Notes: generated by a model from the sequence alone, not told the origin. Counted from the stretch's first letter, positions 45,850 through 55,418 are shown. The stretch: 64,000 nucleotides of DNA from CAWCKS01 sp963763485 (GCA_963763485.1 CAVXOW010000010.1:41585-105584); one strand, 5' to 3'. Numbers and translations: made by a program.

Positions 45850-46134
45850 ATGGAGAGGCGGCAGTACACACGAGAGTTCAAGCTTGAAGCGGTTCGGCTG
45901 ATCAAGGAGCGCGGCGTCTCGTATGCGCAAGCGTCAGCAGACCTTGGTGTTCATCCGACGCAACTGCGTGACTGGGTGAAGAAGCTCGCGGACGATCCAC
46001 AGCAGGCATTCCCCGGTCATGGCCAGATGAAGCCTGAGCAACAAGAGATCGCGCGGCTCAAGCGCGAGGTCACCAAGCTGAAGGCCAAACGGGACATCCT
46101 AGAAAAAGCAGCGGCCTATTTCGCGAAGAAGTAG
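45850..46134 (+). CDS. IS3-family transposase OrfA (helix-turn-helix plus leucine zipper), 94 aa
   Basis: The N-terminal HTH is RQYTREFKLEAVRLIKERGV to GVHPTQLRDWVKK. A coiled-coil zipper (EQQEIARLKREVTKLKAKRD) follows and the end is EKAAAYFAKK. The open frame is complete. OrfA binds the element ends and is normally joined to OrfB by a -1 frameshift; the lysine-rich end AAGAAG precedes the OrfB start by two bases. Confidence 0.93.
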   Translation: MERRQYTREFKLEAVRLIKERGVSYAQASADLGVHPTQLRDWVKKLADDPQQAFPGHGQMKPEQQEIARLKREVTKLKAKRDILEKAAAYFAKK

Positions 46135-46136
46135 AT

Positions 46137-46997
46137 GTGAAGTTCGCCTTCATCGCGAAGCACCGGGGGATTTGGCCGGCGGAGTGGTTGTGCGAGGCGC
46201 TCGGTGTCTCGCGAGGTGGGTTCTATGCCTGGCTGACACGCCCACGCAGTGGAGCGCAGCCGCAACAACGAGGAGATCGGTACGAAGGGTTCGTGCCAGC
46301 TTCCTGTCGAGCGACCGTACCTATGGGGCCCGGCGGACTGGCGCGATCTGCTTCCTGAAGGGGTCTCATGCGGGCTGCACCGGATCGAGCGATTGATGCG
46401 CCTGCAAGCGCTCGGGCACGCCCGCGACGGCGGCGCCTGCCGCCTGATCTGGGTGAGCGGCAGGCGACCGCCGTCGCTGCCAATGTGCTCGACCGCAGCT
46501 TTGAAGCCGCGGCGCCCAACCGCAAATGGATCGCCGACTTCACCTATGTCTGGACAGCTGAAGGCTGGCTCTATGTCGCAGCCGTCATCGATCTGTTCTC
46601 TCGTCGCGTTGTCGGCTGGTCGATGAATGCGGCGATGACCGCGCAACTCGTCGCCGATGCCCTGGTGATGGCGATCTGGCGTCGCGGCAAACCTGACGCA
46701 CTATTGCATCACTCCGATCGCGGTAGCCAATACACCAGCGAACAGTTCCAACGATTGATGGCCGACAATCGCGTCGTCTGCTCGATGAGCCGGTCAGGCA
46801 ACGTCTGGGACAATGCGGCGATGGAGAGCTTATTCTCGTCGCTGAAGACCGAACGAACCACACGGAAGGTGTATCGAACACGCGGCGAGGCCAAGGCTGA
46901 TGTGTTCGATTACATCGAGCGCTTCTACAACCCGAAGCGTCGACATTCGACGATCGGATATCTAAGCCCTATGGAGTTCGAGAGGCAGGCGGATTAG
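46137..46997 (+). CDS. IS3-family transposase OrfB (DDE integrase domain), N-terminal third frameshifted
   Basis: The start (GTG 46137, KFAFIAKHRGIWPAEWLCEAL) and the catalytic domain are recognisable. The DDE residues lie in KWIADFTYVWTAEGW, LLHHSDRGSQYTS and NAAMESLFSSLKTE. Between 46,250 and 46,440 the frame changes four times (RSRNNEEI, VRASFLSSDRTYGARR, DLLPEGVSCGLHRIERLM, RRRRLPPDLGER). The total length (287 codons) is normal, so insertions and deletions balance. Either errors or real decay would leave this copy inactive as written. Confidence 0.85.
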
Positions 46998-47246
46998 CTT
47001 AAAAGCGGATGTCAACCGAACCGGGTGCAGGCCAACGATCCTCTCCGGCTAGCTGGCCCATGGCCGTTAGACTGTTTGCAATCGGCGCAGACGTTCCGTA
47101 AACGCCTGCAGCTGCTGATGCCAGCAGATGGGTTCATATTCGTCACGGTCTCCGCCCTCAGCGCTGACGAACCTGCTGCATCCGCTGTACGCGCAGCCGT
47201 CTGAAGCCGCTATTGCCGGATCCGGTCAGCGCGAGCTACTGGTTCG

Positions 47247-47272
47247 GGCGGATTAGCGAAGCGTAATCCGCC
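47247..47272. repeat. REP-like palindrome, type A (second copy)
   Basis: Identical over all 26 bases to 38442-38467, 43 bp after the interrupted unknown gene. Confidence 0.85.
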
Positions 47273-47285
47273 AGCAAGCAAACCC

Positions 47286-47312
47286 GGCGCAATACGCCGC
47301 GCTCATTGCACC
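47286..47312. repeat. REP-like palindrome, type B (diverged copy)
   Basis: GGCGCAATACGCCGCGC with a complementary but mismatched right arm (ATTGCACC). With the type A copy 13 bp before it, this forms an A-B pair like the one at 38442-38507, i.e. a BIME-like unit. Confidence 0.7.
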
Positions 47313-47333
47313 CTCCTCGCTGGTTCTTCTGCC

Positions 47334-48269
47334 TCAACCATTCCGCCCTCTTTCAACGACCGCCTGCAGCCGCTCGGCATCGACCGCAATCGTCACGCCG
47401 GCGCGTTCCTGCTGCAGCAGCAGCGCGGAGCGTAAATCGCGCTCGGCCCAGCCGCGGTTCAGCGCCTCGGTCATTTCCTCCAGCGTGAGATTGCAGAGCC
47501 GCATCGGCACCGCGACTTCCTTGCCCAGCGCCACGGCCAGCGACACGTCCTTGTGGGCATGGCGCAGCATGAAGGCGGGCGGATCGTAGACGCCGGGCAG
47601 GAACTGGTCGATCAGCCCGTCGAAGGTGCGGCGCCGGCCGAGCGCGCCCTGGCGCACCGCCTCGAACAGGGCGAGCGGCTCGACGCCCGCCTTGACGCCC
47701 ATGGTGAAGACTTCGGCGAGCGCCGTGCCGATCGCGTAGCCCGCGCAGTTGTGCACGAGCTTGGCGACGGTCGCCTGTCCGATCGGCCCGACATAGCGGA
47801 CCTGGTCGCCCATGGCGCCGAGCACGGCCTTGTGACGCTCGAACACATCCTTGTCGCCGCCGACCCAGATCGCGAGCTTGCCGGTTTTTGCGCCGCGCGG
47901 CCCGCCGCTCACCGGCGCGTCCAGCATGTGCGCGCCCTGCTCGGCGAAGGCGGCGTGGATCTTGCGCACCGTGGCGCGCGAGTTGGTCGAGAGATCGAAA
48001 TACGCCGCCCCGCGCTTCATGCCGGCCAGCAGGCCGTCGGCGCCGAGCGCCACCGCCTCGACTTCAGGCGGGCCGGGCAGCGAGGTGAAGACGATGTCCG
48101 AGGCTTCAGCGACGTCGCGCGGCGAGTTGGCCCATGCCGCGCCCGCCTTCACATGCGCCTCCGCCGCGGCGCGCCTGACGTCGTGAACGGTCAGCTTGTG
48201 ACCGGCCTTCTGCAGATTGGCCGCAAGGCTCGCGCCCATGGTGCCGAGCCCGATGAATCCGAGTTGCAT
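47334..48269 (-). CDS. 3-hydroxyisobutyrate dehydrogenase-family oxidoreductase, 311 aa
   Basis: This is a beta-hydroxyacid dehydrogenase of the 3-HIBADH/tartronate-semialdehyde reductase family. It has the NAD(P) loop GFIGLGTMGASLA at the N-terminus, the substrate signature DAPVSGGPRGAKTG (about residue 117), the catalytic Lys in ATVAKLVHN (about residue 168) and KDVSLAVALGKE. It uses NAD(P)+ to oxidise a 3-hydroxy acid. A small zinc-finger gene lies 83 bp upstream on the same strand. The exact substrate is not determinable. Confidence 0.9.
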   Translation of the reverse strand: MQLGFIGLGTMGASLAANLQKAGHKLTVHDVRRAAAEAHVKAGAAWANSPRDVAEASDIVFTSLPGPPEVEAVALGADGLLAGMKRGAAYFDLSTNSRATVRKIHAAFAEQGAHMLDAPVSGGPRGAKTGKLAIWVGGDKDVFERHKAVLGAMGDQVRYVGPIGQATVAKLVHNCAGYAIGTALAEVFTMGVKAGVEPLALFEAVRQGALGRRRTFDGLIDQFLPGVYDPPAFMLRHAHKDVSLAVALGKEVAVPMRLCNLTLEEMTEALNRGWAERDLRSALLLQQERAGVTIAVDAERLQAVVERGRNG

Positions 48270-48352
48270 GTCGTGTGTCCTCCCGTTTCCGCGATCGTCG
48301 CGCGATCGTCATCTTCGGTGTCTTGCTGGCCTGGTCATTCGCCGACGTCCAC

Positions 48353-48481
48353 TCACCTGACGCCCGTGCCCTTGCAACGCTGGCATTTCACCACGCGATC
48401 GCCCTTCTTCAGGAGGCCCTTGCCTTCGCAGTTCTTGCATATCTGCTTCTTCTTGATGTTGGGTCCCTTTGCATTGGCCAT
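48353..48481 (-). CDS. 42-residue DnaJ-type zinc-finger protein
   Basis: ATG 48479-48481 to TGA 48353-48355. It contains two CxxCxGxG repeats, CKNCEGKG and CQRCKGTG, the cysteine-rich knuckle of DnaJ, with a Lys-rich N-terminus (GPNIKKKQI). The ribosome site GGGAGG lies just upstream. The pair of repeats would bind a single zinc ion. It probably acts as a small adaptor or RNA/protein-binding factor; function unknown. Confidence 0.8.
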   Translation of the reverse strand: MANAKGPNIKKKQICKNCEGKGLLKKGDRVVKCQRCKGTGVR

Positions 48482-48666
48482 GACATCCTCCCGACAATGT
48501 TGAGCCGGTAGTCATACTCCAATTTCGATGAAACCGGCTGCCTGATATCGGCATCCGCTCAACAACGACCGGACCGCAGGTATCACTGCCCGTCGCAGGA
48601 GTGCCAAACCACAGCATTGAAGTTATGGTTCGACTGACAGACACGCGTTCGTTCGGGAGATCAACC

Positions 48667-49691
48667 ATGGATTATCGTCACCTCGGCCGCAGTGGCCTGA
48701 AGATTTCGCCGTTGTGCCTGGGGACGATGATGTTCGGCGGCGCAACGGATGAGCCGACATCGGCAAGAATCATCGCCAGGGCGCGCGAGGCCGGCGTGAA
48801 CTTCATCGACACCGCCGACGCCTACTCGAACGGCAGGTCGGAGCAGATCGTCGGCCGGGCCATCGCGCCGAACCGGAACGAATGGATCCTCGCGACCAAA
48901 GTCGCCAACCCGATGGGCAAGGATCCCAATCGCGCGGGATTGTCGCGCCGATGGGTCCTGCAAGCCGCCGACGAAAGTTTGAGCCGGCTCGGCACCGAAC
49001 CACATCGATATCTACTATCTTCACAAGGAAGATCACGCGACGCCGCTCGCCGAGACCGTCGGCGCATTGGGTGACCTGATCCGCCAGGGCAAGATTCGCT
49101 ATTTCGGCGTTTCGAATTACCGGAGCTGGCGCGTCGCCGAAATCTGCAACATTTGCGATCGCCTCGGCATCGACCGCCCTGTGGTGAGCCAGCCCTACTA
49201 CCACGCGATGAACCGCGTCGCCCGAAGTCGAGCACTTTCCGGCGTGCCGCTATTACGGCCTCGGCGTCGTGCCCTACAGCCCGCTGGCGCGCGGCATCCT
49301 GACGGGAAAATATCGCCTGGATGCGGCTCCCGACAAGGAGTCGCGCGCCGGACGCAACGACGCCCGCATGATGCAGACCGAGTGGCGGCCTGAGTCACTG
49401 AAGCTGGCGCAGGACATTCGCAAGCACGCCGAGGCGCGCGGCATCACGGCCGGACAATTTGCGGTGTCGTGGGTGCTCAACAATTCCCTGGTCAGCGCCG
49501 TGATCGGCGGGCCGCGCACCGAGCAACAGTGGGACGATTATCTCGGCGCGCTCAATTATCGCTTCACAGCCGAGGATGAGGCGTTGATCGACAGCCTCGT
49601 CGTCAGCGGACATCCTTCGACACCGGGCTACAACGATCCGCAATATCCGATCGAGGGACGCCGCCCGCGCACCGCGCAAGCCCACGCGTGA
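48667..49691 (+). CDS. aldo/keto reductase (YajO/Tas-like), two frameshifts
   Basis: MDYRHLGRSGLKISPLCLGTMMFGG opens a typical AKR barrel. The active-site Asp/Tyr is in FIDTADAYSNGRSE and the Lys in WILATKVANP. The frame breaks near 49,003 (LSRLGT, then HIDIYYLHKEDH) and near 49,222 (NRVA, then EVEHFPACRYYGLGVVPYSPLARG); removing one C at each place restores about 340 aa. The NADP site GQFAVSWVLNN and SAVIGGPRTEQQ are normal. Probable assembly errors. Confidence 0.88.
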
Positions 49692-49716
49692 GGTTTGCGG
49701 ATGCGGTTATCCTCAT

Positions 49717-49838
49717 CCGCTCGTCCCCGCGGACGTCGGCCAAACAAGTGTTTGGCCTGAGGGGACCCAGTTTTTGCCAAACAATCAGCGCCCTCTTCAA
49801 TCGCCCCTGGATTCCCGCCTTCGCGGGAATGAGCGGAG
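49717..49838. repeat. dispersed intergenic repeat, copy 1
   Basis: About 120 bp, matching 54147-54260 over most of its length. It contains the palindrome GGCCAAACAAGTGTTTGGCC and the hairpin ATTCCCGCCTTCGCGGGAAT. It lies between convergent genes (aldo/keto reductase and hydrolase). Confidence 0.85.
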
Positions 49839-49866
49839 CTAAAGTCATTCAGGGTCTTGCCGAAAC

Positions 49867-50736
49867 TCAGCCGGGCACGCCGAGAAACGCCGTCAGCTCC
49901 GCTACGACCACGTCGAGCTTGTCATGATGCAGCCAGTGTCCGGCACCGGCGATGACCTTCTGCTCCGCATTCTTGAAATGTCGCAGGATGCCGTTACTGG
50001 CCGGGTCGGGCGCGATGCTGTCGCCGGCGCGCAGCAGCAGCGTCGGACAGGCGATGCGCTGCCGTAGCGCGACGAGGTCTTCGAGGGTCAGCTTGTACGG
50101 CGGATTGACACGCTGGGTCGGATCGTACTTCCAGCTCAAGGTGCCGTCGGCATTCCGCTTCACCGCATGACGCGCCAGGTGCATCACCTGCTCGGTCGTC
50201 AGGCGTGGATTCCGTTCCGTCATGCGCGCTGCCGCCTCTTCGACCGTGCGGTAACGGCGCGGCGTCGATGCCGCCATCTTGTTGAGCTCCGCGACCCATC
50301 GCACGAACTGCTGCTCGATCGGGAACGAGGATCCCCTCGGGTTGAACGCGCCATCCAGCACAGCGAGCCGCGACACCCGCTGCGGAAAGGCGCCCGCATA
50401 AACCGTCGAGATCATCCCGCCGAAGGAGTGCCCGACGATCGCCGTCTGCTGAACCCCTGCGGATGCCAGCATGCGGGTCAGGTCGTAGACATGGTCGGCC
50501 ATGCTGTAGCTGCTGCCCTTCGGCCATTCGGAATCGCCATGGCCGCGGAGATCCGCCGCCATGATGTGGAAGTGCGGTTGCAGCGCGCGGGCAACCCAAT
50601 CCCAGCTCCGGCAATGGTCACGGCCGCCATGGATCAGGATCAGCGGCGGCGCCGCCTCATTGCCCCAGTCGGCGTAATGCAGCCGCAACCCCTGGGAGTC
50701 GTAGAAGCAGGCTTTCGGCTCAGGTGAATCGGTCAT
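49867..50736 (-). CDS. alpha/beta-fold hydrolase, 289 aa
   Basis: Landmarks are the oxyanion region LILIHGGRDH, the nucleophile AIVGHSFGGMIS (about residue 103), the Asp in LLLRAGDSIAPD and the His in VIAGAGHWLHHDKLD. There is no signal peptide. The fold and triad are clear; the substrate (ester, epoxide or C-C bond) is not. Confidence 0.9.
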   Translation of the reverse strand: MTDSPEPKACFYDSQGLRLHYADWGNEAAPPLILIHGGRDHCRSWDWVARALQPHFHIMAADLRGHGDSEWPKGSSYSMADHVYDLTRMLASAGVQQTAIVGHSFGGMISTVYAGAFPQRVSRLAVLDGAFNPRGSSFPIEQQFVRWVAELNKMAASTPRRYRTVEEAAARMTERNPRLTTEQVMHLARHAVKRNADGTLSWKYDPTQRVNPPYKLTLEDLVALRQRIACPTLLLRAGDSIAPDPASNGILRHFKNAEQKVIAGAGHWLHHDKLDVVVAELTAFLGVPG

Positions 50737-50926
50737 GTCACAGCTGTCTTGTTCGCGGCGGCTTGTGTGTGCCGACGTTGATGCTTCAGATCAACCCCGC
50801 CCGCAAGACGGCCCTGTTGACGGCGCCGCCCTGCTTCAAGTGCCGGCAACCATTATTTTTGGGGTCGTGTCGATCTCGCACATCGCCGTTCGACCCTGCT
50901 CGGGGAGTAGCGGCAGGAGGCATCCC

Positions 50927-51566
50927 ATGACCAAACCCGAGATCATCGGCTCGAAACGCTCAAGTTACACGCGCGTCGTTTGCATGGTGTGCGAGGAGAA
51001 AGGCATCGACTACACGCTGACGGAGGTCGCGCTGGGTGCACCGGAATTGCGCGCCATTCACCCGTTCGGCAAGATGCCGGTGCTGCGCCACGGCGATCTC
51101 CAACTGTTCAAAGTCGGCGGCGATCGCCACCTATCTCGACCGCAGCTTCGGCGGCCCAAGACTGTTTCCGTCCGACCCGCGGCGTGCGGCGTTGACCGCG
51201 CAATGGGTGTCGTTCGTCAACACGGTGATCGACCGCACTTTTGTCCGCACCTATCTCTACGCCTACATCGCGACGGCCGATGGCAAGCCCGACCGCGCCG
51301 CGATCGATCGCGTGATGCCTAATGTCCGCGCCCAGCTCGCCGTCCTTGACAAGGCGGTCGCCGGCACAGGCCACTTGGTCGACGATATCTTCACCTATGC
51401 CGACATCAATCTGCTGCCGATCCTTGACCGGCTAAAGCTGCCGCCGGAGGGGGCGCAGGCGCTCGCGGATGCGCCTGATATTGCCGCCTATTATGCGCGC
51501 CACGCGACGCGGCCGAGCTTTGTGAGCACCACGCCGCCGCCCGGTCCGCCGCGCCGGGCGGTGTAG
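50927..51566 (+). CDS. glutathione S-transferase family protein, frameshifted near 51111
   Basis: The thioredoxin-fold N-terminus has SKRSSYTRVVCMVCEEKG and GKMPVLRHGDLQLFK. The frame is lost there and resumes as SAAIATYLDRSFGG (the glutathione-binding ESxAI-like motif) through the helical domain, TYADINLLPILDRL to the end, about 212 aa. One extra base near 51,111 explains it. The GGCAGGAGG ribosome site fixes ATG 50927. Confidence 0.88.
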
Positions 51567-51585
51567 CGGGATAAATCTCTGGCGC

Positions 51586-52236
51586 TCAGTTCACCGCAAA
51601 GCAGTAGAACAGCCCGGCACCGCCGACGCGCTGCAGGTTGGCTGGCGCGCAGCCTGGCGTCTTGTGAGAGGAGTTCCAAAAATTGGCACCCCGGGTGTTG
51701 CCGATCAAATCGTGGTGGCCCACCATCGCGCTGCCCTGACCGTCTGTGCTGCTGGTCCAATTGCTGCAAGTGACGTCCTCTGCATCAGAAGCCACCGTGC
51801 CGTCTTGTTTGCTGCCGGTGAGCATGTCGTGCGTGTTAGGCGTATCAAGGCGACCATTGACCGTCTTGCCGTGCTCGTCCAGCGCGGTCTCTTTGTTGAT
51901 CATGCTGCTGGTGTGCAGATTTGCGACGTCTGACGCGATCTGGATACCCTTTGCATTCACCCAGGGACCTTTGCCGATCCGATCCTTGGCGTTGACGGCA
52001 TTCGCACCCTGTGTGGAAAGATAAGCATGCCAGGTCCGCGAACCGCCGCCGGCAGCTTGTGCAAGGCTTTGGCACTGCTTGTCGGCCCCTTCTAATCCGC
52101 CAAGGTCGCCGCCCTTCCCCAGTCCAACACTGGTGACGAAGAAACTCATCGGAGCGGGCGTCTGTGCATCGGCACTCGCCCCCAAACCGAAGAACAGGAG
52201 ACAAACCGCAGCGCCCGCAACGTTTCTTGTGTTCAT
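51586..52236 (-). CDS. secreted DUF1554/lectin-like domain protein, 216 aa
   Basis: The start at 52234-52236 has GGAGGG upstream and a signal peptide ending SADAQ. The mature protein shows the pattern FFVTSVGLGKGGDLGGLEGADKQCQ, TWHAYLSTQG, DRIGKGPWVNAKG, VTCSNWTSS, VGHHD, FWNSSHKTPGC and GAGLFYCFA. This is typical of C-type-lectin-like exported proteins (DUF1554, endostatin-like fold). Four cysteines probably form two disulfides. Ligand unknown. Confidence 0.78.
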   Translation of the reverse strand: MNTRNVAGAAVCLLFFGLGASADAQTPAPMSFFVTSVGLGKGGDLGGLEGADKQCQSLAQAAGGGSRTWHAYLSTQGANAVNAKDRIGKGPWVNAKGIQIASDVANLHTSSMINKETALDEHGKTVNGRLDTPNTHDMLTGSKQDGTVASDAEDVTCSNWTSSTDGQGSAMVGHHDLIGNTRGANFWNSSHKTPGCAPANLQRVGGAGLFYCFAVN

Positions 52237-52455
52237 CAGACCCTCCATAACCCGCAATCCGATATTGATGCAAACCGCCACTGCTCCGTCCTTATTCCAG
52301 CCGGCACGGGTCGGGCGCGGCAAATCCGCGCTGCGATCTGGACCCTGCGCATGCCGCTTGATCCAGATCAACCCTGGCTTAAGCTGGCGGAAGAATCTGC
52401 TGCATTACGGAAACCGCGTCGAACGACAACCCGATAACAAGAAGGCGTCGACACC

Positions 52456-54128
52456 ATGGCCCCGCAAGCAAGCTCAAACGGCAACGCCGCCCCGCACGCC
52501 GGCAACGGTGCAAAACCGCACGCCGCGCCGCAGCACGAAGCCATCATCATCGGCGCCGGCGTTTGCGGCATCTACCAGCTCTATCGCCTGTTGCAGCTCG
52601 GCGTCGACGTCACGGTGCTGGAAGGCGGCGACGGCCCCGGCGGCACCTGGTACTGGAACCGCTATCCCGGCTGCCGCTTCAATTCCGAGAGCTGGACCTA
52701 CGGCTACTCGTTCTCGAAGGAGCTGCTTGCAGGAGTGGAACTGGAACGAGCATTTCTCGCCGCAGCCGGACAACCTGCGCTACCTCAACCACGTCATCGA
52801 CAAGTTCGACCTGCGCAAGCACATCCAGCTCAACTGCCACGTCAAGCGCGCGGTCTTCTCCGAAGCGACCGACACCTGGACGCTGACGCTGGACGACGGC
52901 CGCGAGCTCACCACCCGCTACCTGCTCACCGCGATCGGCATGCTGTCGGCGGCGACCATGCCGCGCCTCGAAGGCATCGACAGCTTTAAAGGCCAGTCGT
53001 TCCACACCTACTATACGCCGCGCGAGGGCGTCGACTTCACCGGCAAGCGCGTCGCAGTGATCGGCACCGGCGCCACCGCGGTACAGTTGATCCCAGTCGT
53101 CGCCGAGCAGGCCGCCGAACTCACCGTGTTCCAGCGCCGGCCGAACTGGTGCGCGCCGCTGCACAACTCGAAGATCGACGCCGCCACCATGGCGAAGATC
53201 AAGTCCGGTTACGACGAGATTTTTGCGCGCTGCCGCGAGACCCCCGGCGGCTTCATCCACGCCCCCGACCGGCGCAAGTTCGCCGAGGTGCCGCCCGCCG
53301 AGCGCATCGAGTTCTGGGAGAAGCTTTATAAATCGCCCGGCTTCGGCATCTGGCTCGGCAACTTCCGCGACGTCCTGATGGACGAGCACGCCAACACCGA
53401 ATTCACGAAGTTCGTCGCCGACAAGATCCGCCGCCGGGTGCGCGATCCAAGAAGTCGCGGAAAAACTGATCCCGAAAGACCACGGTTTTGGCACCCGCCG
53501 CGTGCCGATGGAGACCAATTACTACGAGGCCTACAATCGCCCGAACGTCCACCTCGTCGACATCAACGAGACACCGATCGAGCGCATCACGCCCGATGGC
53601 ATCAAGACCACGGACAAGGAGTACCAGTTCGACATCATCGTCTACGCCACCGGCTTCGACGCCATCACCGGCGCGTTCGACCGCATCGAGATTGTCGGCC
53701 AAGGTGGCAAAAAGCTGGCCGACAAATGGCGCGACGGCCCGATCACCTATCTCGGCCTCCAAGTCGCCGGTTTCCCGAACCTGATCACGCTGGCGGCGCC
53801 GCAGAGCGGCTCCGTCGCCACCAATTTTCCACGCGGAATCGAGGAGGTGTGCGACTGGTCGACGGCGCTGCTCGCTTATCTCCGCCAGCACGGCTACCGC
53901 CACATCGAGGCGTCCGCGGAAGCCGAGCAGCAGTGGTTCGATCACGTCAAGGAGACCTATGGCTGGACACTGATTGGCCGGGCCAAGAGCTGGTTCACCG
54001 GCTACAACTCGAACGTCCCCGGCCACGATACCCTGCGCTACACCATCTATAACGGCGGCGCGCTGAAATACCGGCAGTGGCTCACCGAGGTGGCCGACAA
54101 CAACTACCGCGGGTTTGTGGTGCGGTGA
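52456..54128 (+). CDS. flavin-containing Baeyer-Villiger-type monooxygenase, two frameshifts
   Basis: The FAD loop IIIGAGVCGIYQLYRL is at about residue 30, then GGDGPGGTWYWNRYPGCRF (the GGTWYWNRYPG signature) and the NADPH loop VAVIGTGATAVQ. The BVMO fingerprint position reads FKGQSFHTYYTP, where the usual Trp four residues after His is Thr, so the motif is atypical. Breaks near 52,733 (KELL, then QEWNWNEHF) and near 53,455 (RDP, then EVAEKLIPKDHGFG) are each repaired by removing one base; the repaired length is about 557 aa. It inserts oxygen next to a ketone. The neighbouring small proteins may be functionally linked. Confidence 0.88.
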
Positions 54129-54146
54129 TTTGGCGTTGACTTTCCT

Positions 54147-54260
54147 CCGCTCGTCCCCGCGGAAGTCGGCCAAACAATTGTTTGGCCTGAGGGGACCTAG
54201 TTTTTGCCAAGCAAACCAGAGCGAGGTTGTGGATTCCCGCTTTCGCGGGAATGAGCGGAG
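54147..54260. repeat. dispersed intergenic repeat, copy 2
   Basis: This is the second copy of the element at 49717-49838. The central palindrome here is perfect, GGCCAAACAATTGTTTGGCC, and the terminal hairpin is ATTCCCGCTTTCGCGGGAAT. It also lies between convergent genes. Confidence 0.85.
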
Positions 54261-54269
54261 TGAAAAGGA

Positions 54270-54965
54270 TCAAGCTTTCGCGTTCAGCGCCGCCCGCAGC
54301 TCGGGATTATCCGGCCACGGAAACACCCGGTAGCCAACAAACGTCGATTGCTCCGACACGTCCTTGCCGAACCGCTTCGCCAGCCTCGTGCCGATATCGG
54401 CGATGGCAGGTTTTTCCGCCCACTCCGACAGCACCATGAACGTCGGCCGGTTCGACACATGCTTCGGCCCAGCCTTGGTCCGCGCCGCAAGCCGCACGCG
54501 CTTTGCGCCGGCCAGCAGAATGCGCTCGGACTCACCGGCATCGAGATAATCACAAATCCCGTCGGCACTGGTGTCGACGGTGTTGAAGCGATCGACCCGT
54601 AGCCAATCACAGTTGAGCAGCGGCCGCATGTCCTCCGGCTCCGGCGCGACATAGAGCTGGGCGTAGATCGAATGCGCCTTGGCCTTGCGGTTGGCCAGCA
54701 ACGCGCCGGAATACGGATCGTTGGCCGACACCGCGCGATATTTCGCGGTGTCGAACAAATCCACCGTGTTGATCTCGTAGAGATCGAAGATCGCCATGTC
54801 GCCTTCGATGGCGCGATACGACGTGCAGACCTCAAAACCGATCTGATAGATGTCGGGCGCGTGACGGTAAGCGTACCAGTCGAAGAACGGTTTTATGTGC
54901 TCCTCGGCCAAGTCGAGCTCGGACGTGTAGAGCTTTCGCGTCGGATAGTTGTTTGATCGCTTCAT
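54270..54965 (-). CDS. conserved-looking protein of unknown function, 231 aa
   Basis: ATG 54963-54965 starts MKRSNNYPTRKLYTSELDLA; a GTG 15 bp upstream is also in frame. The protein appears to be a duplicated alpha/beta fold. Each half has an Asp/Trp/Tyr-rich opening (EHIKPFFDWYAYRHAPDIYQ) and a strand such as MAIFDLYEI or PTFMVLSEW, recalling dimeric ferredoxin-like (EthD-like) proteins. There is no signal peptide or membrane segment. It is convergent with the monooxygenase and may act on the same pathway; no function is claimed. Confidence 0.7.
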   Translation of the reverse strand: MKRSNNYPTRKLYTSELDLAEEHIKPFFDWYAYRHAPDIYQIGFEVCTSYRAIEGDMAIFDLYEINTVDLFDTAKYRAVSANDPYSGALLANRKAKAHSIYAQLYVAPEPEDMRPLLNCDWLRVDRFNTVDTSADGICDYLDAGESERILLAGAKRVRLAARTKAGPKHVSNRPTFMVLSEWAEKPAIADIGTRLAKRFGKDVSEQSTFVGYRVFPWPDNPELRAALNAKA

Positions 54966-54992
54966 TGCTGGCCCCGTCACTGTGCCAAACTG

Positions 54993-55418
54993 TTAAGTCG
55001 CGCGCTTCCATTTCACTTCAGCGTGCCCACCGAGTGCGGCAACAGTCAACGTGAGCTCGTCGCCGTCTATCGTAAAGCCGCGGGTCTGGTCGACCCCATT
55101 CCAGTTCGGAAACGAGCTCGCGTCGATATGAATGTCGATGACGCGATCGGCCTCGCGAACCGAGTATTTCCCGAAGTAGGTCATCGTTCCCCGGGATGTC
55201 ATCTTGTTCTCCTCGGCCGTCCCTTGTGCGGGATGGTCGATGGCGTACCCCGCGCGATCCGAGCGCATGACCGAAATTATGAAATGACCGCTGGCATCAA
55301 ACATGGCAACGCCTTCGGGATTGACGCCGTACACGGGGATCCTGCTGCCGTCCGGGCGCACCAATTCATGAGAGACAAGCTTCCAGCTTCCCAGGAGCTG
55401 CTTCGAAAGCGACGTCAT
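54993..55418 (-). CDS. lipocalin-like domain protein, 141 aa
   Basis: MTSLSKQLLGSWKLVSHELV starts the lipocalin-like fold (GSWKL motif). It continues with YGVNPEGVAMFDASGHFIIS, then TMTYFGKYSVREA and SSFPNWNGVDQTRGF, the pattern of PF13924-type proteins. No signal peptide. It probably binds a small hydrophobic ligand. It lies 27 bp upstream of the unknown 231-aa gene on the same strand. Confidence 0.85.
   Translation of the reverse strand: MTSLSKQLLGSWKLVSHELVRPDGSRIPVYGVNPEGVAMFDASGHFIISVMRSDRAGYAIDHPAQGTAEENKMTSRGTMTYFGKYSVREADRVIDIHIDASSFPNWNGVDQTRGFTIDGDELTLTVAALGGHAEVKWKRAT

Larger units (their letters stand above)
45794..47029 (+). mobile_element. IS3-family insertion sequence, 1,236 bp, 4-bp target duplication
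   Basis: The ends are imperfect inverted repeats sharing TGCACCCGGT (45794-45803 and, inverted, 47020-47029), with weaker matches further in. The element is flanked by GGCC on both sides (45790-45793 and 47030-47033). It carries orfA and orfB of an IS3 transposase. A 4-bp duplication and TG...CA ends fit the family. Confidence 0.9.
45317..47204 (+). pseudogene. unknown gene interrupted by an IS3-family element (215 aa when the element is removed)
   Basis: ATG 45317 opens a protein of unknown family starting MQTTVTLQNLYPLFPPLKFN. Its base composition is clearly lower in GC than its neighbours. At 45793 it is cut by an insertion sequence. Joining 45317-45793 directly to 47034-47204 (removing the element and one copy of its GGCC duplication) gives one uninterrupted frame: ...NVWIQNGSLA then NDPLRLAGPW..., ending at TGA 47202-47204. 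The predicted protein is soluble with no motif I recognise. It lies 19 bp downstream of uvrA on the same strand and may have been in its transcript. Confidence 0.75.
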
